Shown in pieces: positions 34,065 to 46,265 of a stretch of 64,000 nucleotides of DNA; within the stretch, counting starts at the first letter, position 1; each line of letters opens with the position of its first letter. The DNA is from Amoebidium appalachense. Lineage: Eukaryota > Ichthyosporea. The stretch covers positions 2,356,001-2,420,000 of the forward strand of contig CAVNZM010000003.1 in the NCBI GenBank assembly GCA_963693365.1, in the 5' to 3' direction. The position numbers and the translations under genes are program-made. The notes under the pieces were generated by a model, which had not been told where the DNA came from, searched no databases, and saw nothing but the letters and a program-made list of their open reading frames with translations.

Positions 34065-35541
34065 ATGGCAAAGTCGAACAAAGACAAAGCAGCCAAGAAG
34101 CAGAAGGATCGACAGGACAAGGAGGTCACCCCACCTCCCGAAACCCCCGTGCGCACCAGCAAGGGGTCCAAGAGCAAGAAGAAGGTCCGAGCCGACTCCG
34201 ACCAGTCCGCCTCGGACGATGGCAAAGCGAACCCTTTCCTGGCCCAGGTCATCAACCAGGCCAACAAGGTCCCTGCTATGGACCTCGTAACTGGGAAAAC
34301 AAAAGGTATGGCTCGGCCCTCCATATCCCGCCCTCTCAGCCTGCACAACCCGCCCACTCGCCTGTATATGCATGCTATCCTTGCAGGTACATAGCCGGAC
34401 TGTTCCCCGTGCAACTTCCCCATTCTGTTCTTGCAACCACACTGTGCACATCACCTTTTTTTCGTTGCGTTATCTTTGGCAGTAGCGTCCTCCTGCATGC
34501 TTTCATAAATAGTACACCCACCTAGCTACCGTACCGCAGTCTTCTGTTTTGCATTTTGTTTTTTTCTACTGCACACATGCTCGACCTAAAGCTAGCACTA
34601 GCCACGCTCCATGCTGCGGAGGCTATAGACGTTGGTGGTGTTGTGCTTCGACAGTTCGCCCCCCCAATACCCTTTGAAGATGCCTTGTCTCAGTACACAC
34701 CCACTGCTCTACGCAAGCATGCCCACGTATTTACATTGCAACCCACCAACAATCATTGGAGGCAGGTCATTCGCACACCTTGCACGACTATAGACATACA
34801 GGCTAGCATCGAAGCTGCTAGGGCACATGCACCCCCACTTAGTCCTCAAACCACCGTCCGTGAAGTCGTAAGTCTGTACGAAAAGGCACTCAACGGTGGG
34901 GGTGTATATGCTGCACACGTTGACCTCCCCCCGCCGAAAAGACGCCTGCATAGCATTCCTGATCTGACACAACTGGTCAATGCAACACCCCTTGGTCGGC
35001 CTCATTATCTTCAGGACTTGCCTGGTATCAATCGACCGTTTAGTTACGTGCACTTATCACCTGCGAAGAAGGGAGGTTCTGTGTTTGAAATTCACTCGGA
35101 GGACAACGGGGTGCCGTCTTGTTCACTACATGTTGCTGGCTACCCAAAATTCTGGTTTTGTTACCCACCCTCGGTGTATCGAACGATCGTAGCCAAACTG
35201 CAGGAAGACTTAGGTGTTGAGTGCAAAAACCCCATACAACACAAGACGTTCATTCCTACCGCCGAAGCAATCATGGAATGGGTGAAGGAGGGTCTGGTCC
35301 CTGAGGTGCTGGTGCAGTACCCTGGTGACCTTGTCATGACCACGCCGTTTGCGCTTCACTTTGGGTTCCAGTTGGGCCCAAACTTTGCACAGGCTGTCAA
35401 CATTCTCTCTGAGGGTTGGCTAGCAGCAACACCCCTAGAATTGCGCTGCCGCTGCCGCTCATACTGGGACCCTAACCCCACACTTTTAGTGAGAGCCTAC
35501 CAGTCTTTGTCTTGGCCCTTGCTGCCAGGTCTTGTCTTTTT

Positions 35542-35579
<38 letters not shown>

Positions 35580-37903
35580 CACCACCCACCACACACACAC
35601 ACGCGCACACACACACAACCACAGAAACACACACACGGTCCAAACACCTACCATTGTACACAAACCAACTGCATCTCATTTTCAATGTGTTCCTCGTTGA
35701 CGGTGAATATCGAACAAACATGCGCAATACATTGCTAATATACATTTGTTATGCTTTATGCAATTGTCGTAGGCTAACAGAATGACGTACATAATGGCAA
35801 TACCATCGTGATATCGTTACAGTATTGGTGTCGTACTTAGCATGTATTGAGAATAAGTTGGTAATGACCTCGTAATACTCTTGTGACTTCGGTCGGGATG
35901 TTGAGTGCCCAACCACTCCTACACAGATAAATCCGGCAGCAAGGACAGCTCCAGCAGCAAGGACAGCTCCAAGCAACCCATGCCGTCGACCCCCGCCCCC
36001 GTCTCGGCCCCGATGAACTACTCCAAACTCGACATCGCGTTTGCTGCCCTCCTGCGCGCGCAAGTGCCGGAGTTGACTGAGCGTGATGCTCTGGACATTG
36101 CTTTTGGCACAGAGACACCATCGAAAAGGGCAGGCATCGCGAATTTCGCTACGACGGGTGTCCTGAAGCGGGCCGCTCCCTCCCAGGACGACAACCCCCC
36201 CAAGAGGCCCAAGGTCAAGAAGATGAAGATGTCTGATGTGTCCTCCAATGAGGCTACTGCGGATGATGAGTTGATGCTGAACACCACTGTGGTAATGCAT
36301 CCCCGGCCCCCATCCTCCCCATCCAGCCCCCCCCCCCCCCCCCCCCCCCCCTTCCCCCCTCCCAATGACACCGCCAAACCTTGAAGACATCGTCCCCCCC
36401 CCCCCCCCCCTCCCCCTCCCAATGACACTGCCAAACCTTGAAGACAACGTTTGAAGTAATTAAGAATGTTCAACCGCACTTGTGTATCAAATCCAAACCC
36501 ATAAAAACCCTATTCTATGGTTCACGTCAGTTAACGAATCAATTAGTCATGTGCATGTCTTCATTAAATCTTTGTTCCATGAGATAAAAAAGACCTTCTA
36601 ACCAACCCTCTCTTTATTCCATCCAATGCAGGCAAGGCTTCTTCGGAAGCACCCCATGACCGACACTGTGTACACCACGGTGCTCATGAAGTTTGGCGCC
36701 AACATCCAGAATGATCCCCAGCGCCTTATCAAGGCCATCGCTGTGACGCTCAAGAAAGACCCCCCCACAGGAAAGCCCTCCTGGGGGAAGGTTTCCGACG
36801 AGGAGATTCAAGAAGCCGTTGTGTACTTCGGCAAGCTGAAGCGGACCGATGAAGACTTCAAGCTCAGGTCCAAGTAAGTAATCCCCACACCCCCCCCCCC
36901 CCCCCCCACCCCCACCCCCCCCCCCCCCCCCCGGAAGCGCAAGCACACACACACAAGCACACCACATCATCCCCAAGTGTTCTATCCATCATAATGAGGT
37001 GCTCATAGGGTTGATATACGGCATCGTATCATTCTGATACATTGGCAATATGTTAGTGAACACTTGTTGTACTTTTGATTAAGTTTACGTGTCCCTCATA
37101 TGTTTCATATATTCGTAATAGCTGTGGCATTGTATCGAAATAGTATTGCCAACATGTCTGCGATATGTAAATGATATTGGCATTGTATTGTTCATATGTT
37201 TCTAGTGAGTGATATTGTCGTCGACATACTTTACTTCTTGCAAGTAGTGTGGGACAACTATCCATAGGTTTACATTAAAATGTTTGGTTATCTTGTTGAC
37301 TTTTTTATATAACGATATTAACACCCTCCACCCAAACATGGCAGGTTCAGCAGGGCCATGTCACAGGCCAAGCACAACGTCGTCAAGTCTGTCCGGCGGC
37401 AAATGCCCATGTTCAGTGTGCTTCCAGGAAACGTCAGGGTAAGCTTCCTAAACCCTGGTTGCTTGTGTGTTCAAACCCCAAACACTGCCTGCAATGTAGA
37501 GTTTTATAGTCAGAGTGTAGGACAAAAATGAATGTGCCCATTATACTATGCTAGTAGTAGCTGTTTGTTAGGCATTGAACACCTTTTACCGTTGACAAGT
37601 TATTCTGAATCTGTTTGTACATTCCTTCGTCAGCACTCATCACTGACATGCACATCTCTTCTTGCAGATCTTGGACAGGGATGTCCCTGGGGAGTTCACG
37701 TCCCGGTGGGCGTTCTGGCAGAGCCTCATGGATATCATCGACCTTGCCCCAGGCATGTCAGGTGGCAGCAGGGCTTTCCGCGACCCAGAGACCGGCCACC
37801 CTTTTGGGAACCCAGCGCTCCTCGACCTGCTATTGGCCTTGGATGAAGTGCGAAACCGCGCCAACGACATGGACATCACCTTCAAGACCATTGACGTAAG
37901 TCC

Positions 37904-37935
<32 letters not shown>

Positions 37936-38709
37936 ACACACACACCCTTATCCCTTCCCATAATAGCCCTTTTGGGCATGTGTGTATGGAATCACTTTCT
38001 TTTCTAGTTCTTTCGTTTGTTTCAATTGCGTTTGCTGTCTATGAGTTCATTTTCCTTTTACTAAGTTAATGGTCCTTGATGTACATAGATTAACCCAAGC
38101 CCAATCCACATGATCATAGCTAACTGCTGATTTCTCAATGATGCAGGACGTGCTGAAGGACTCGCCCCAATTTGTGCGCTTCATCATCTACATCATCGAG
38201 GCCTGTCTGAGCGACCGCACTGCGGCACAAGCTGAAAATGGCTTGCCTGTCTGGTCACCCTTCTCCAAGGAGGGAGGCATCCCCAAGGACTGGCACGGGC
38301 TGGCGAACCCGAGGTCTTTTGAAGCGGTAGGGAACCCCCCCCCCCCCCCCCCTCCCTCCTCCCAACCCCTCGAACATGAACATGATACTTCCACATTTTA
38401 TAGCTTTCTTGCCAGAAGATGGGGAGTACGTTTGCATATTATTATTTCAGTTAAATTATGCTCCATTTGCAGCTTGCCACTTGGCACATGTCTTTGTCTG
38501 CAGAACTCTTGTTACATTCATTCTAATACGTGTGTCCTCAGGCCATCAACAACTGGAAGACTTTCAAGGCCCAGGAGGAGGCAAGGCTCAAGGAGGCCGA
38601 GGCTGAGCAACAAGACTCAGAGATCAACGCCCAAAAGTCCCCCCACACTCCAGAGCCCCCCCCCGCTCCTAAGTCTCCCCTCGCCGCCAATACCGAGCAC
38701 GAGCACTGA
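34065..38709 (+). CDS. Multi-exon nuclear-type protein gene, optionally including a JmjC exon
   Basis: Constant exons: 34,065-34,305, 35,927-36,291, 36,632-36,873, 37,345-37,438, 37,668-37,895, 38,147-38,326 and 38,542-38,709. Every junction is GT-AG and every phase fits, giving 505 residues. Adding the JmjC exon (34,596-35,528) keeps the frame and gives 816. Exon 1 is Lys-rich (MAKSNKDKAAKKQKDRQDK). The second constant exon has a nuclear-localisation-like PPKRPKVKKMKM. Later exons look globular (DPQRLIKAIAVTLKK, VPGEFTSRWAFWQSLMDII, FVRFIIYIIEACLSDRTA) and are not recognised. The last exon is charged and Pro-rich. Five of the donors are followed within about 50 bases by long sense-strand poly-C. 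A possible AATAAA is at 39,094. Confidence 0.65.
34596..35528 (+). CDS. JmjC-domain exon (2-oxoglutarate/Fe(II) dioxygenase, KDM4-like)
   Basis: A 933-base exon lies between exon 1 and the next constant exon of the 34-38.7 kb gene. Its C-terminal half is a JmjC domain: SVFEIHSEDNGVPSCSLH supplies the His-x-Glu iron ligands, GYPKFWFCYPP has the expected 2-oxoglutarate Lys, and MTTPFALHFGFQLGPNFA gives the second iron His. Order and spacing match histone-demethylase JmjC domains of the KDM4/5 type. The N-terminal half has a JmjN-like start (FAPPIPFEDALSQY), weakly. The acceptor is ACCTAAAGCTAG; the donor CAG|GTCTTG is poor but in phase and followed by 40 C. An in-frame ATG at 34,577 just upstream also allows a separate, nested gene, with donor GTGAGA at 35,489. 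Confidence 0.7.
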
Positions 38710-39085
38710 GACGGCCATGCCTGCAACATCGACAAGTCCCATGCCGCCTGCAACATTGACGAGCCCTAAAAGTTTTATTTTTTTTTTTTTGGGGGGGGGG
38801 GGGGGGAGGTTTTAGGGGTGAATTTTTTTCTTTGATTTTGGGTGGGGGGGGGGGGGGGGGGGGGGTGGTGGACTTGGGTTTTTTTAGGGGGGGGGGGGGG
38901 GCGGTGTATACATGGCCGGTTGAGCCTGTGGGAAAAGGGGGGGTGGGGCGGGGGGGGGGGGGGGGGGGGGGAGGGGGGGGGAGGGGGGGGGGGGGGGAGG
39001 GGGTTGGGCCGGGGGGGGGGGGGGGAGGGGGGGGGGGGGGGGAGGGCCACCAGGTGTGGTCCTCAATATAATGTGGTATATCCAA
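38710..39085. repeat. 3' flank of the JmjC-exon gene, dominated by G-runs
   Basis: After the stop come a T-tract (38,776-38,789) and then G-runs broken by single bases up to 39,045. Poly-Gly and poly-Pro frames are artefacts. A candidate polyadenylation signal AATAAA follows at 39,094. Confidence 0.7.
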
Positions 39086-40068
39086 CCGAAGTTAATAAAG
39101 TGACCATACGGAACACGTATGGATGACGACATGTGCAATACATTGGCAATACATTGACAATGATCATGGGGCTGTGCTTACCGTACCGTGTGCATATTGC
39201 CAATATATTGAGCATGTGATTGAGGTGTCAATAAAGTTATTATTAATACATTGGCAATGTTCGTCCGATATGCCTTTCATGTTATAAGCGCACTTATACT
39301 GTACTTTGCATGCATTCGTTCCCATTATCAATTTATTGGCAATGTATTTGAATAATATAGTGTGATATTTATAATATATATGCAATGCATTATCAATACT
39401 TATATCTTTATGGTGTTGGTATCATTCGTATGTTGGCAATATATGCTTGATATGGAACATACGTACATATTCCTTATTTGTAATGTGTTGGGAGTGTATT
39501 AATCATACCTCTGTTTATGTCATCAATATACTCACGATATTAAAACAACCTATCGGCGATACCGCATTTATATATTGATTATAGTTGGATCATATGTTGG
39601 CAATACATTGTTTATATGTTTCTTGATATTTAAATCTTTGTATTTCTATGAATTACATATTGGCAATACATTAATAATGCGTTCAAAGTGCAACTACCAT
39701 GCGAAAATACAGTATTATCCATATCATTATCTGTATTTTTGATATTATTTGGTTGTTATTGTAATATCGCCCGGGTATAATTGATATTGGCAATACGTCT
39801 ATAATGCTAGCGCAATAGTAATGCAATGGTAATGTAATGGCACTCTAATGTATTGGCGATATTGATGTAACATATACTGGATAATATATTCATATCAGCG
39901 GGATATCGACAATAGGGGGTATTGGTACTGTATTACCATTGACAATACCAAAGCAATATTATTGCAATATGGTGTTCTTATTGGCGGCAAGGGGTTCTAT
40001 TGCCAATATCGCCAATGGTCCCAATAGCAAAAAATACGTTGGCAATACTTCCGGGAAGTTTGCTGATG
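39086..40068. repeat. AT-rich field of TATTGGCAATA-like words; no gene
   Basis: About a dozen variants of TTGGCAATA or its complement occur (for example near 39,140, 39,190, 39,250, 39,340, 39,432, 39,598, 39,660, 39,785, 39,855, 40,000 and 40,040) in a 1-kb AT-rich stretch. The same word fills 11,373-11,588 and 15,143-16,130. 37,010-37,260, inside an intron of the preceding gene, is also enriched. Confidence 0.55.
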
Positions 40069-40324
40069 TATAAAGTCGAATATAGAAGAAAACCAATATA
40101 TATGGTGGGATATGAGTATAAATGAACGACGGATGGTGGAGAATAATCCCCACTGAAGATGCACACATATGACGATGTAAGACTGAGTCCCCACTGATGA
40201 AGAGAAACGATGAGGAGTAGTAGACTTTCGTTGGGAGGCATCTTGATCACCGTAGGTGTGTCAACTGCTGTCCAGGGCCCCAACCTACTCAGAAACCACT
40301 CGATGATGAACACCAGTGCACGGG
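40069..40324 (-). repeat. 3' UTR/LTR segment of the second copia copy
   Basis: It lies directly beyond the copia stop at 40,325 and resembles 150-331 and 10,386-10,490 (GACGGATGGTGGAGAATAAT, CAGGGCCCCAACCTACT). It abuts the TATTGGCAATA field at CCGGGAAGTTTGCTGATG, a sequence that recurs inverted at 11,372-11,395. Confidence 0.55.
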
Positions 40325-41128
40325 TCAGTCACGGAGACTGAGGTTGGCACGGTGTGTGTCGTGGGCCGGACCAGCCAGAGGCTTGGTGAAGATGTCGGCC
40401 AGGTTCTTCTTGGTGTCGATGTAGGTGACAGTGACGTCCCCACTGTTGATGTAGTCCTTGGTGTTGAAGTAACGAACGGCAATGTGCTTGGTCCGGTGCT
40501 TGATGGTGTTGGAGTGGACCAGAGCAATGGTGGACTGATTGTCACAGTACATTGGGGTGGGCTCGGTCATGGGGTAGCCCAGCTCCTTTAGTAGATCACG
40601 GTGCCAGACAACATCTTGCACGGCAGCATTGAGGGCCAGGAGCTCGGCCTCACACGTGGAAGTTGCAGTGATCGTCTGCAGCTTGGAGTGGTAGGTGACG
40701 GGGGAGCCTTCGAGGAGGATGACGTACCCAGACGTGGAACGACGGGTGGTGGGGCAACCAGCAAAGTCAGAATCCGAGTAGCACTCAAGGATGGGCACCT
40801 TGCTGTTGGGGGCCTTCTTCTTGTAGTAGAGGCCGAGGTTGATGGTGCCGAGCAGGTAACGAACGACACGGAGGAGAAGCTCCCAGGCAGTCTTGGTGGG
40901 CTTGGAGCTGAATCGGCCGAGGTAGCCAATGGCATACGAGATGTCAGGCCGGGAGCACCGAGCAACCCACAGCAGACGGCCGAGGAGTTCACGGTAGGGG
41001 ACGGTGGTGGGCAGGGATGAGAGGGAGGTCTCGTTGATGATGGTGCCCACGGGAATAGGGGTGGCCTTAGGCTTGGCATCGACCAGGTTGAAGTTGGTGA
41101 TGATGTCCTTGATGTCATCAGCAAACAT
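40325..41128 (-). pseudogene. Copia Pol C-terminal fragment (RT end and RNase H), 5' truncated
   Basis: 267 residues cover only the RT-RNase H connection and the RNase H domain: LECYSDSDFAGCPTTRRS, TSTCEAELLALNAAVQDV, YCDNQSTIALVHSN and NLADIFTKPLAGP, ending SLSLRD like the complete copy at 332-4,696. The same family is therefore present twice, with clear amino-acid divergence. Everything upstream (gag, protease, integrase, most of RT) is missing, and 41,129 onward is unrelated AT-rich DNA. Confidence 0.85.
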
Positions 41129-41907
41129 CTCCCGGCATCTTTTTCCCGTCTCAAACCCGTCTGGGACATCCTAAACCCGTAACCCATCCTGAACCATACC
41201 CTTTGTAACCGTTATTAGTTAGAGATGACTCCAAGCTATCCCTAACCCATCCGGCTTTAGCAGGCGATATTAAAGACATCTCTGTAAGTACGTCCTTAGC
41301 ATATCTGTAACCCGGCGAAACCCTATCCCGTGTTCCATCTGTTTCCTCCCCCAAGCATATCTTAGAGCCGTCTTTGTTATGTCTTAAACGAATCTATAAA
41401 AAGACAATATTTATGAACATTTACTAAAAAAGATATCCCCAGCATATCTGTAAGCTATCAATCAACCGTCTACAAGAGCGCTTTGCGATCACCAATATCC
41501 ATCTTTAATACTACTTTATGTAGTTCAGACGAACATATATGGCATACTTAACACCTCTTGAAGAATTTGCAGAGATATATTAGAGATGTGTTGTGGTTAA
41601 CCTAAATGTATCCTTACGATGTAGTTATGTAATATTTTATTTCAGTCTAACACGAATAGTCGACTTTAGGACGTACTAAAAGCAACTCACCGATAGGCTA
41701 GGGATATTTTTATTGGTACATAGTGACACAAACAAGATATGCGTTAGACGTATTTACGTCATAATATAGATTTATCATAATTGAGGAAAAGACACAATTA
41801 ATATACACTTTAGACGGCCTAACGTTATATATGGTCGCTCCCATAGATAGAATAATTATATATTCATAGTTCTGGTAAGAGCACCGGAAGATTTCTTGAT
41901 GCAATTT
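41129..41907. other. AT-rich spacer with a repeated GCATATCTGTAA word; no gene
   Basis: AGCATATCTGTAA or a close variant occurs near 41,298, 41,440 and 41,354, and AACCC(G/A)T words occur in the first 250 bases. No ORF or exon is supported. The last bases before the gap are not recognisably gypsy. Confidence 0.4.
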
Positions 41908-42407
41908 NNNNNNNNNNNNNNNNNNNNNNNNNNNNNNNNNNNNNNNNNNNNNNNNNNNNNNNNNNNNNNNNNNNNNNNNNNNNNNNNNNNNNNNNNNNNN
42001 NNNNNNNNNNNNNNNNNNNNNNNNNNNNNNNNNNNNNNNNNNNNNNNNNNNNNNNNNNNNNNNNNNNNNNNNNNNNNNNNNNNNNNNNNNNNNNNNNNNN
42101 NNNNNNNNNNNNNNNNNNNNNNNNNNNNNNNNNNNNNNNNNNNNNNNNNNNNNNNNNNNNNNNNNNNNNNNNNNNNNNNNNNNNNNNNNNNNNNNNNNNN
42201 NNNNNNNNNNNNNNNNNNNNNNNNNNNNNNNNNNNNNNNNNNNNNNNNNNNNNNNNNNNNNNNNNNNNNNNNNNNNNNNNNNNNNNNNNNNNNNNNNNNN
42301 NNNNNNNNNNNNNNNNNNNNNNNNNNNNNNNNNNNNNNNNNNNNNNNNNNNNNNNNNNNNNNNNNNNNNNNNNNNNNNNNNNNNNNNNNNNNNNNNNNNN
42401 NNNNNNN
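41908..42407. other. Assembly gap of 500 N
   Basis: Exactly 500 undetermined bases, a common default gap size, interrupt gypsy A pol. The true distance and contiguity across it are unknown. Confidence 1.
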
Positions 42408-44234
42408 CTTATCCTCTTCCCTAAGCCGACACTGAAAAAATGCATTTTTCAAATCGAGGACACAGAACCACTTATAGCCATGAAAACTATCAAGTAATTC
42501 ATCAATACGGGGAAGGGGAAAGAGATCCTTTTTAGTGACAGAGTTAAGGCCGCGTAGGTCTGTGCACATCCTGTAGGACCCGTCTGGTTTTTTAATCAAA
42601 AGTACCGGTGACCGCCACTGACTTTTACTAGGCTCTAAAATCTGCATTTCTCGAAATTCACTAATCATTTGCCTACCTGACTCTAATTTCGATTGCTCCA
42701 TTCGATACTGAGGCATCACCACAGGACTGGCATCACCTGTATCAATTGCCACTGTATATCCCTTCACAAAACCGTGATCTTTTGGATGCCTAAGAAATAC
42801 ATTTTTGACTCGATTTAACATGGGAAGAATTAAGGCACGTTGCTGATCCGTCCAACCTGGATCTACCATACCCCAGGGGAGACTCACTTCACCGGAATCA
42901 CCCTCCCTGTTACAGTTACTACTTGCACCTTCACCTGCACACACTCCGTCTGCTTTACCAATATCATCACTAGAAGGGCCCTTTTCTGTGGATGAGGGAT
43001 TGACACCTACTGCATCGGACTGATGACCAGACACCGTGGTAACCGCAGACACTGAAACACCATCAACCGTAGGCGAGCGACTTCCTGTTGGTGTTGATGT
43101 CTCGGGCTGGCCACATGTTTCCGGATTACTAGGTTTATCTGAAGGTAGCTCGGGGGTGGGGATAACTATTTCTGCAACAACTGTATCGAAAGGCAGCTGC
43201 CCTTCGATATATCCCAATCGCGTGCCAGCAGGTATTACTAATTCTGAATCAAGATTTCGATTTTCTACTTCGATCATGATTGTTTTATCAGCCGCCACTT
43301 TACTATATGAAGGACTCACAAATGGAAGTAACCTAGCTGCCGGAACAAAGACACCTATATCTGCCACGACAGCAAATTTGTCTAAGTTCACCCGGACGAA
43401 TGCACGACTGTGGGGAGGTACACAAATTTCGCTGACAGTGTGTGCAGTACTTTGATACCCCTCCGTACCCGTGTGCAAACGTACACTACCACCCTTCTTC
43501 AAATGCAACTTATTAGATTCTTCATCTAACAATTTAACATGTGCCTTTGAAAATGGACGGCCTAAAATCATACTCTGACCCATGTTTGCACAAACAGCAA
43601 ACGTGACAAATAATGTGTGGGAACCAATGGTACATGGGAGAGTGACCCGGCCCACCACATTCAACGATGCATCAGGATTGGCAGTCTTCACACCACTCAC
43701 TAAGTTATTTGAAAACATTGTAACACGTGCACCCATCTTCATTAAATTACAAATAACTTTTTCATGCACACAATTAATGTTTGCACCACCATCTAAAAGA
43801 GCATCATGAATTTGAACATCACCCAATACCACAGGAACATATAACCGTGCTTCTGGCTGAATTAAAGATGCAAACACTTCCTGTAACACAGAAATTTCCA
43901 CTTCACTACTTTCCACACTAGTCTCTATCACCGACACAGAAATATTGGAAGGGGGGGAGGGGGGAGGGGGGTGGGAGGGGGTGGGGGAAGGGGAAAAGGG
44001 GGGGGACGGGAGGAAGGGGGGTGGGGGTTGTGGGGAAAGGGGGGAAAGGGGGGAACGGGGGGAAGACTTAGCTTCATGCTGATTCTCAACGAGAGAGGGG
44101 GTAAATTGCACCACAGCAGTTTTAACTGACTGTTTTACGGCACCAGGCCGTGAGTGATTTATTGTCTTATTTACTTCAACAGTATCTGTATAACAAGACA
44201 CGTTGATTTCAGACATTTCACTATCACTGCACAT
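42408..44234 (-). CDS. Gypsy A Pol: protease and N-terminal reverse transcriptase, cut by the gap
   Basis: The ORF begins at 44,234, after gag. It has a Pro/Ser-rich spacer (about residues 60-100), then an aspartic protease with ALLDGGANINCVH (DGG in place of DTG or DSG) and its partner strand MGQSMILGRPF. A linker leads to the RT start: PQYRMEQSKLESGRQMIS, WRSPVLLIKKPDGSYRMC, TDLRGLNSVTKKDLFPLP and FCVLDLKNAFFQCRL. The sequence enters the gap before the YxDD box, so the palm, RNase H and integrase are unseen. It lies 42 bases after the gag stop, in a different frame. Confidence 0.85.
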
Positions 44235-44276
44235 AGCCTCAACTGCAATATACTCTACCCCACTCTCAGCGCCCCG

Positions 44277-45555
44277 TCAACGCCGACGCTCGGCCAAAAT
44301 TTTAGCCGACGCCTGCTGAGCATGATCTTTCCACCTAATACCTTCGGGGGCTGAGGGAAAGGTCTTAGGCAATTTTCGGTTGGGACAATCCCGTTTCTGA
44401 TGCCCTATCCCAGTACAATGGAAACAAACTCGTTCTGAAATAGGCACGACTGGTCTCTCACTACCCTGTTGGCTACCGTGCTTGCCGTTTTTCTGATAGG
44501 GAGCCGGGCGACGGGGTTGACGGTCATTTTTGGCCTTACCACCGGCAGCCTGGAAGGCAGCCACCTGAGCCGATAAGCTAGCTATCTGAGCCTGCAGGGC
44601 AGCAATCTCCGGAGCACCAATACCACTACCGTTGTTACCTGGGGTGGAAACACTATTGACCTGCGCTTTCTTGGCCGCCTGCCGACTAGCGAAACGACCC
44701 TCGAGCTTGTTAATAATTTTCGACTGAGCCTCATCAAGCTTGCTATTTGCCTGAGCTATTTCCCACAACTGCGCATCGGCCTCAAACGTATTCCTGTATA
44801 AACTACGTTGCATTTGACCGCTGACGTCGGTGTTCAAACCAGCTAACTCCAGCAGAAGGCGAAACGTGTTGGTGTGTGCCGTCACTTGGCCACCAATACT
44901 GGCAGCCGTGGCATCCGACGTGGGAGTGAAACGGAGGGCCCGGATCTGTGTCTCATATGATTCACGCCGAATGTTGGTCAGCCAGTAGTTCTCGATGAAA
45001 CGCAGCAGCCACTCAGACGCCGTCAATTCGACTTCGACCTGCAGAATCTCACCCTTGCCCTTGTGCATAGGGCGAGTCGTCTTCAGTGGTGTCCGAGAGG
45101 CCAGGTGAAGAAGAGAATCCTCCGAGCGCACCTCGCCGTCAATGCCGAGGGCACGAACCGGCACCGTCTTGTTGTCGTTTTCAGGATCCATGTAGTCGTC
45201 AAGGAGGGTAGCCATCTCCAACACACGAGGATCACCACTTGCCCGGTTCACACTCTGCAGAATCATAACTTGCCACTGGGCCAGGGGAGTGTCGGGGGAC
45301 AGCTTGGCGATGCGATCGATGAGACGGTACCATTCAAACACGTTATCAGCCTTGGAGAGCTGAGGAATCTTAAGCTTCTCCATCATAGCCGCAGCCGCAG
45401 CACACACTTCAGGAACCTGAAAAGCCTTGGCCGCAGGGGCGTCGTAGAACACTTCATCCATCACAATGGGATCTTGCCACTCCATCAAACTGGGGGGCAG
45501 AGCGTCGAGAAACTCCGGGTCTATTTCATCCTGCGGGTCCATAACTTGGCCGCGC
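44277..45555 (-). CDS. Gypsy A Gag, main part (interrupted near its N-terminus)
   Basis: The gag frame runs from the edge of a nested LTR at 45,555 to a stop at 44,277. It includes the apparent start MDPQDEIDPEFLDALPP (45,542) and about 420 residues. It has a capsid-like helical region, a coiled-coil/Gln-rich segment (IAALQAQIASLSAQVAAFQ) and one zinc knuckle CFHCTGIGHQKRDC. The apparent ATG is not the original start: the frame is open across the 5-base target copy at 45,551-45,555 and matches the frame of the 43-residue piece at 50,114-50,237 once the nested gypsy C is discounted. Confidence 0.8.
45551..45555. other. Target-site duplication CGCGC, left copy
   Basis: CGCGC directly flanks the gypsy C LTR end and is repeated at 50,114-50,118 on the other side. 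Confidence 0.8.
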
Positions 45556-46265
45556 TGTCGTATCCTAATTATGTGTACTAGAGACGCGGCACTCTACTAA
45601 GTGTACACACACGAAAAGGAACGAAGACGTGTATAGAAAAACGGTAAAGTTTTTAAGACCAGGCTCCCGCGGGCAAACTTAGATCCGTACGGATTAAGTC
45701 TAAGTTACGACTGAGGCCATCAAGGCTGTGCCCTACAAGATCATCATCACCTGGCCCCCTACGATGCCACATTCCATTAACATTCCGATCTACTTTTATC
45801 GTGGTGCGCCTGCACGAGCTAAGTCGATCTCCTCAACTAATATATTTATCCAATCTCTCCCCCACCCCCCCCCCCCTAGTAGCACCGCAGTCTAAATCTA
45901 CATTTCATACTATCCTCCCCCCCCCCCCCCCCCCTTTCCTCTACATCTACATATATAAATACGTTTGGCAACATATACTATCAAACCTTGCCAATCCTTA
46001 CAAAAGGGCTTCTGCCCGAACAATCACATTCCTAAGTCCTCCTACGATCTATCCTACACACTAATTAGAATTCTATTGGACGGCTGTCCCGGCTGACGTG
46101 GTCCAATGCCCTGCGCCGGCAGAGGCAAGATGCACGCAGCTGTTCAGCTATCTTGAGGCCCCGGACTTGATCTTGATGATCTGTGGACCCGGGCCACCCC
46201 CCCCCCCCCCCCCCCTCTCGATCGTAGACTTAGGCTAATCTGCTGAGACGGATTAGTATATGTCA
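45556..46265 (-). repeat. 3' LTR of gypsy C, 710 bp
   Basis: On the minus strand it starts TGACATATACTAATCC and ends GATACGACA. It is alignable along its length with the gypsy B LTR at 57,928-58,651 (shared words include GGACTTAGGAATGTGATTG and AGTAGAGTGCCGCGTCTC). C/G-runs within it (45,865-45,935 and 46,197-46,215) differ in length from gypsy B. Confidence 0.85.

Noticed and set aside
38669-39138. Gly-rich plus-strand and Pro-rich minus-strand ORFs
   Set aside because: G-run readings in the 3' flank of the JmjC-exon gene.
45542-45544. ATG as the true gypsy A gag start
   Set aside because: The frame is open upstream to the nested LTR and continues in frame from 50,237 once the insertion is discounted.
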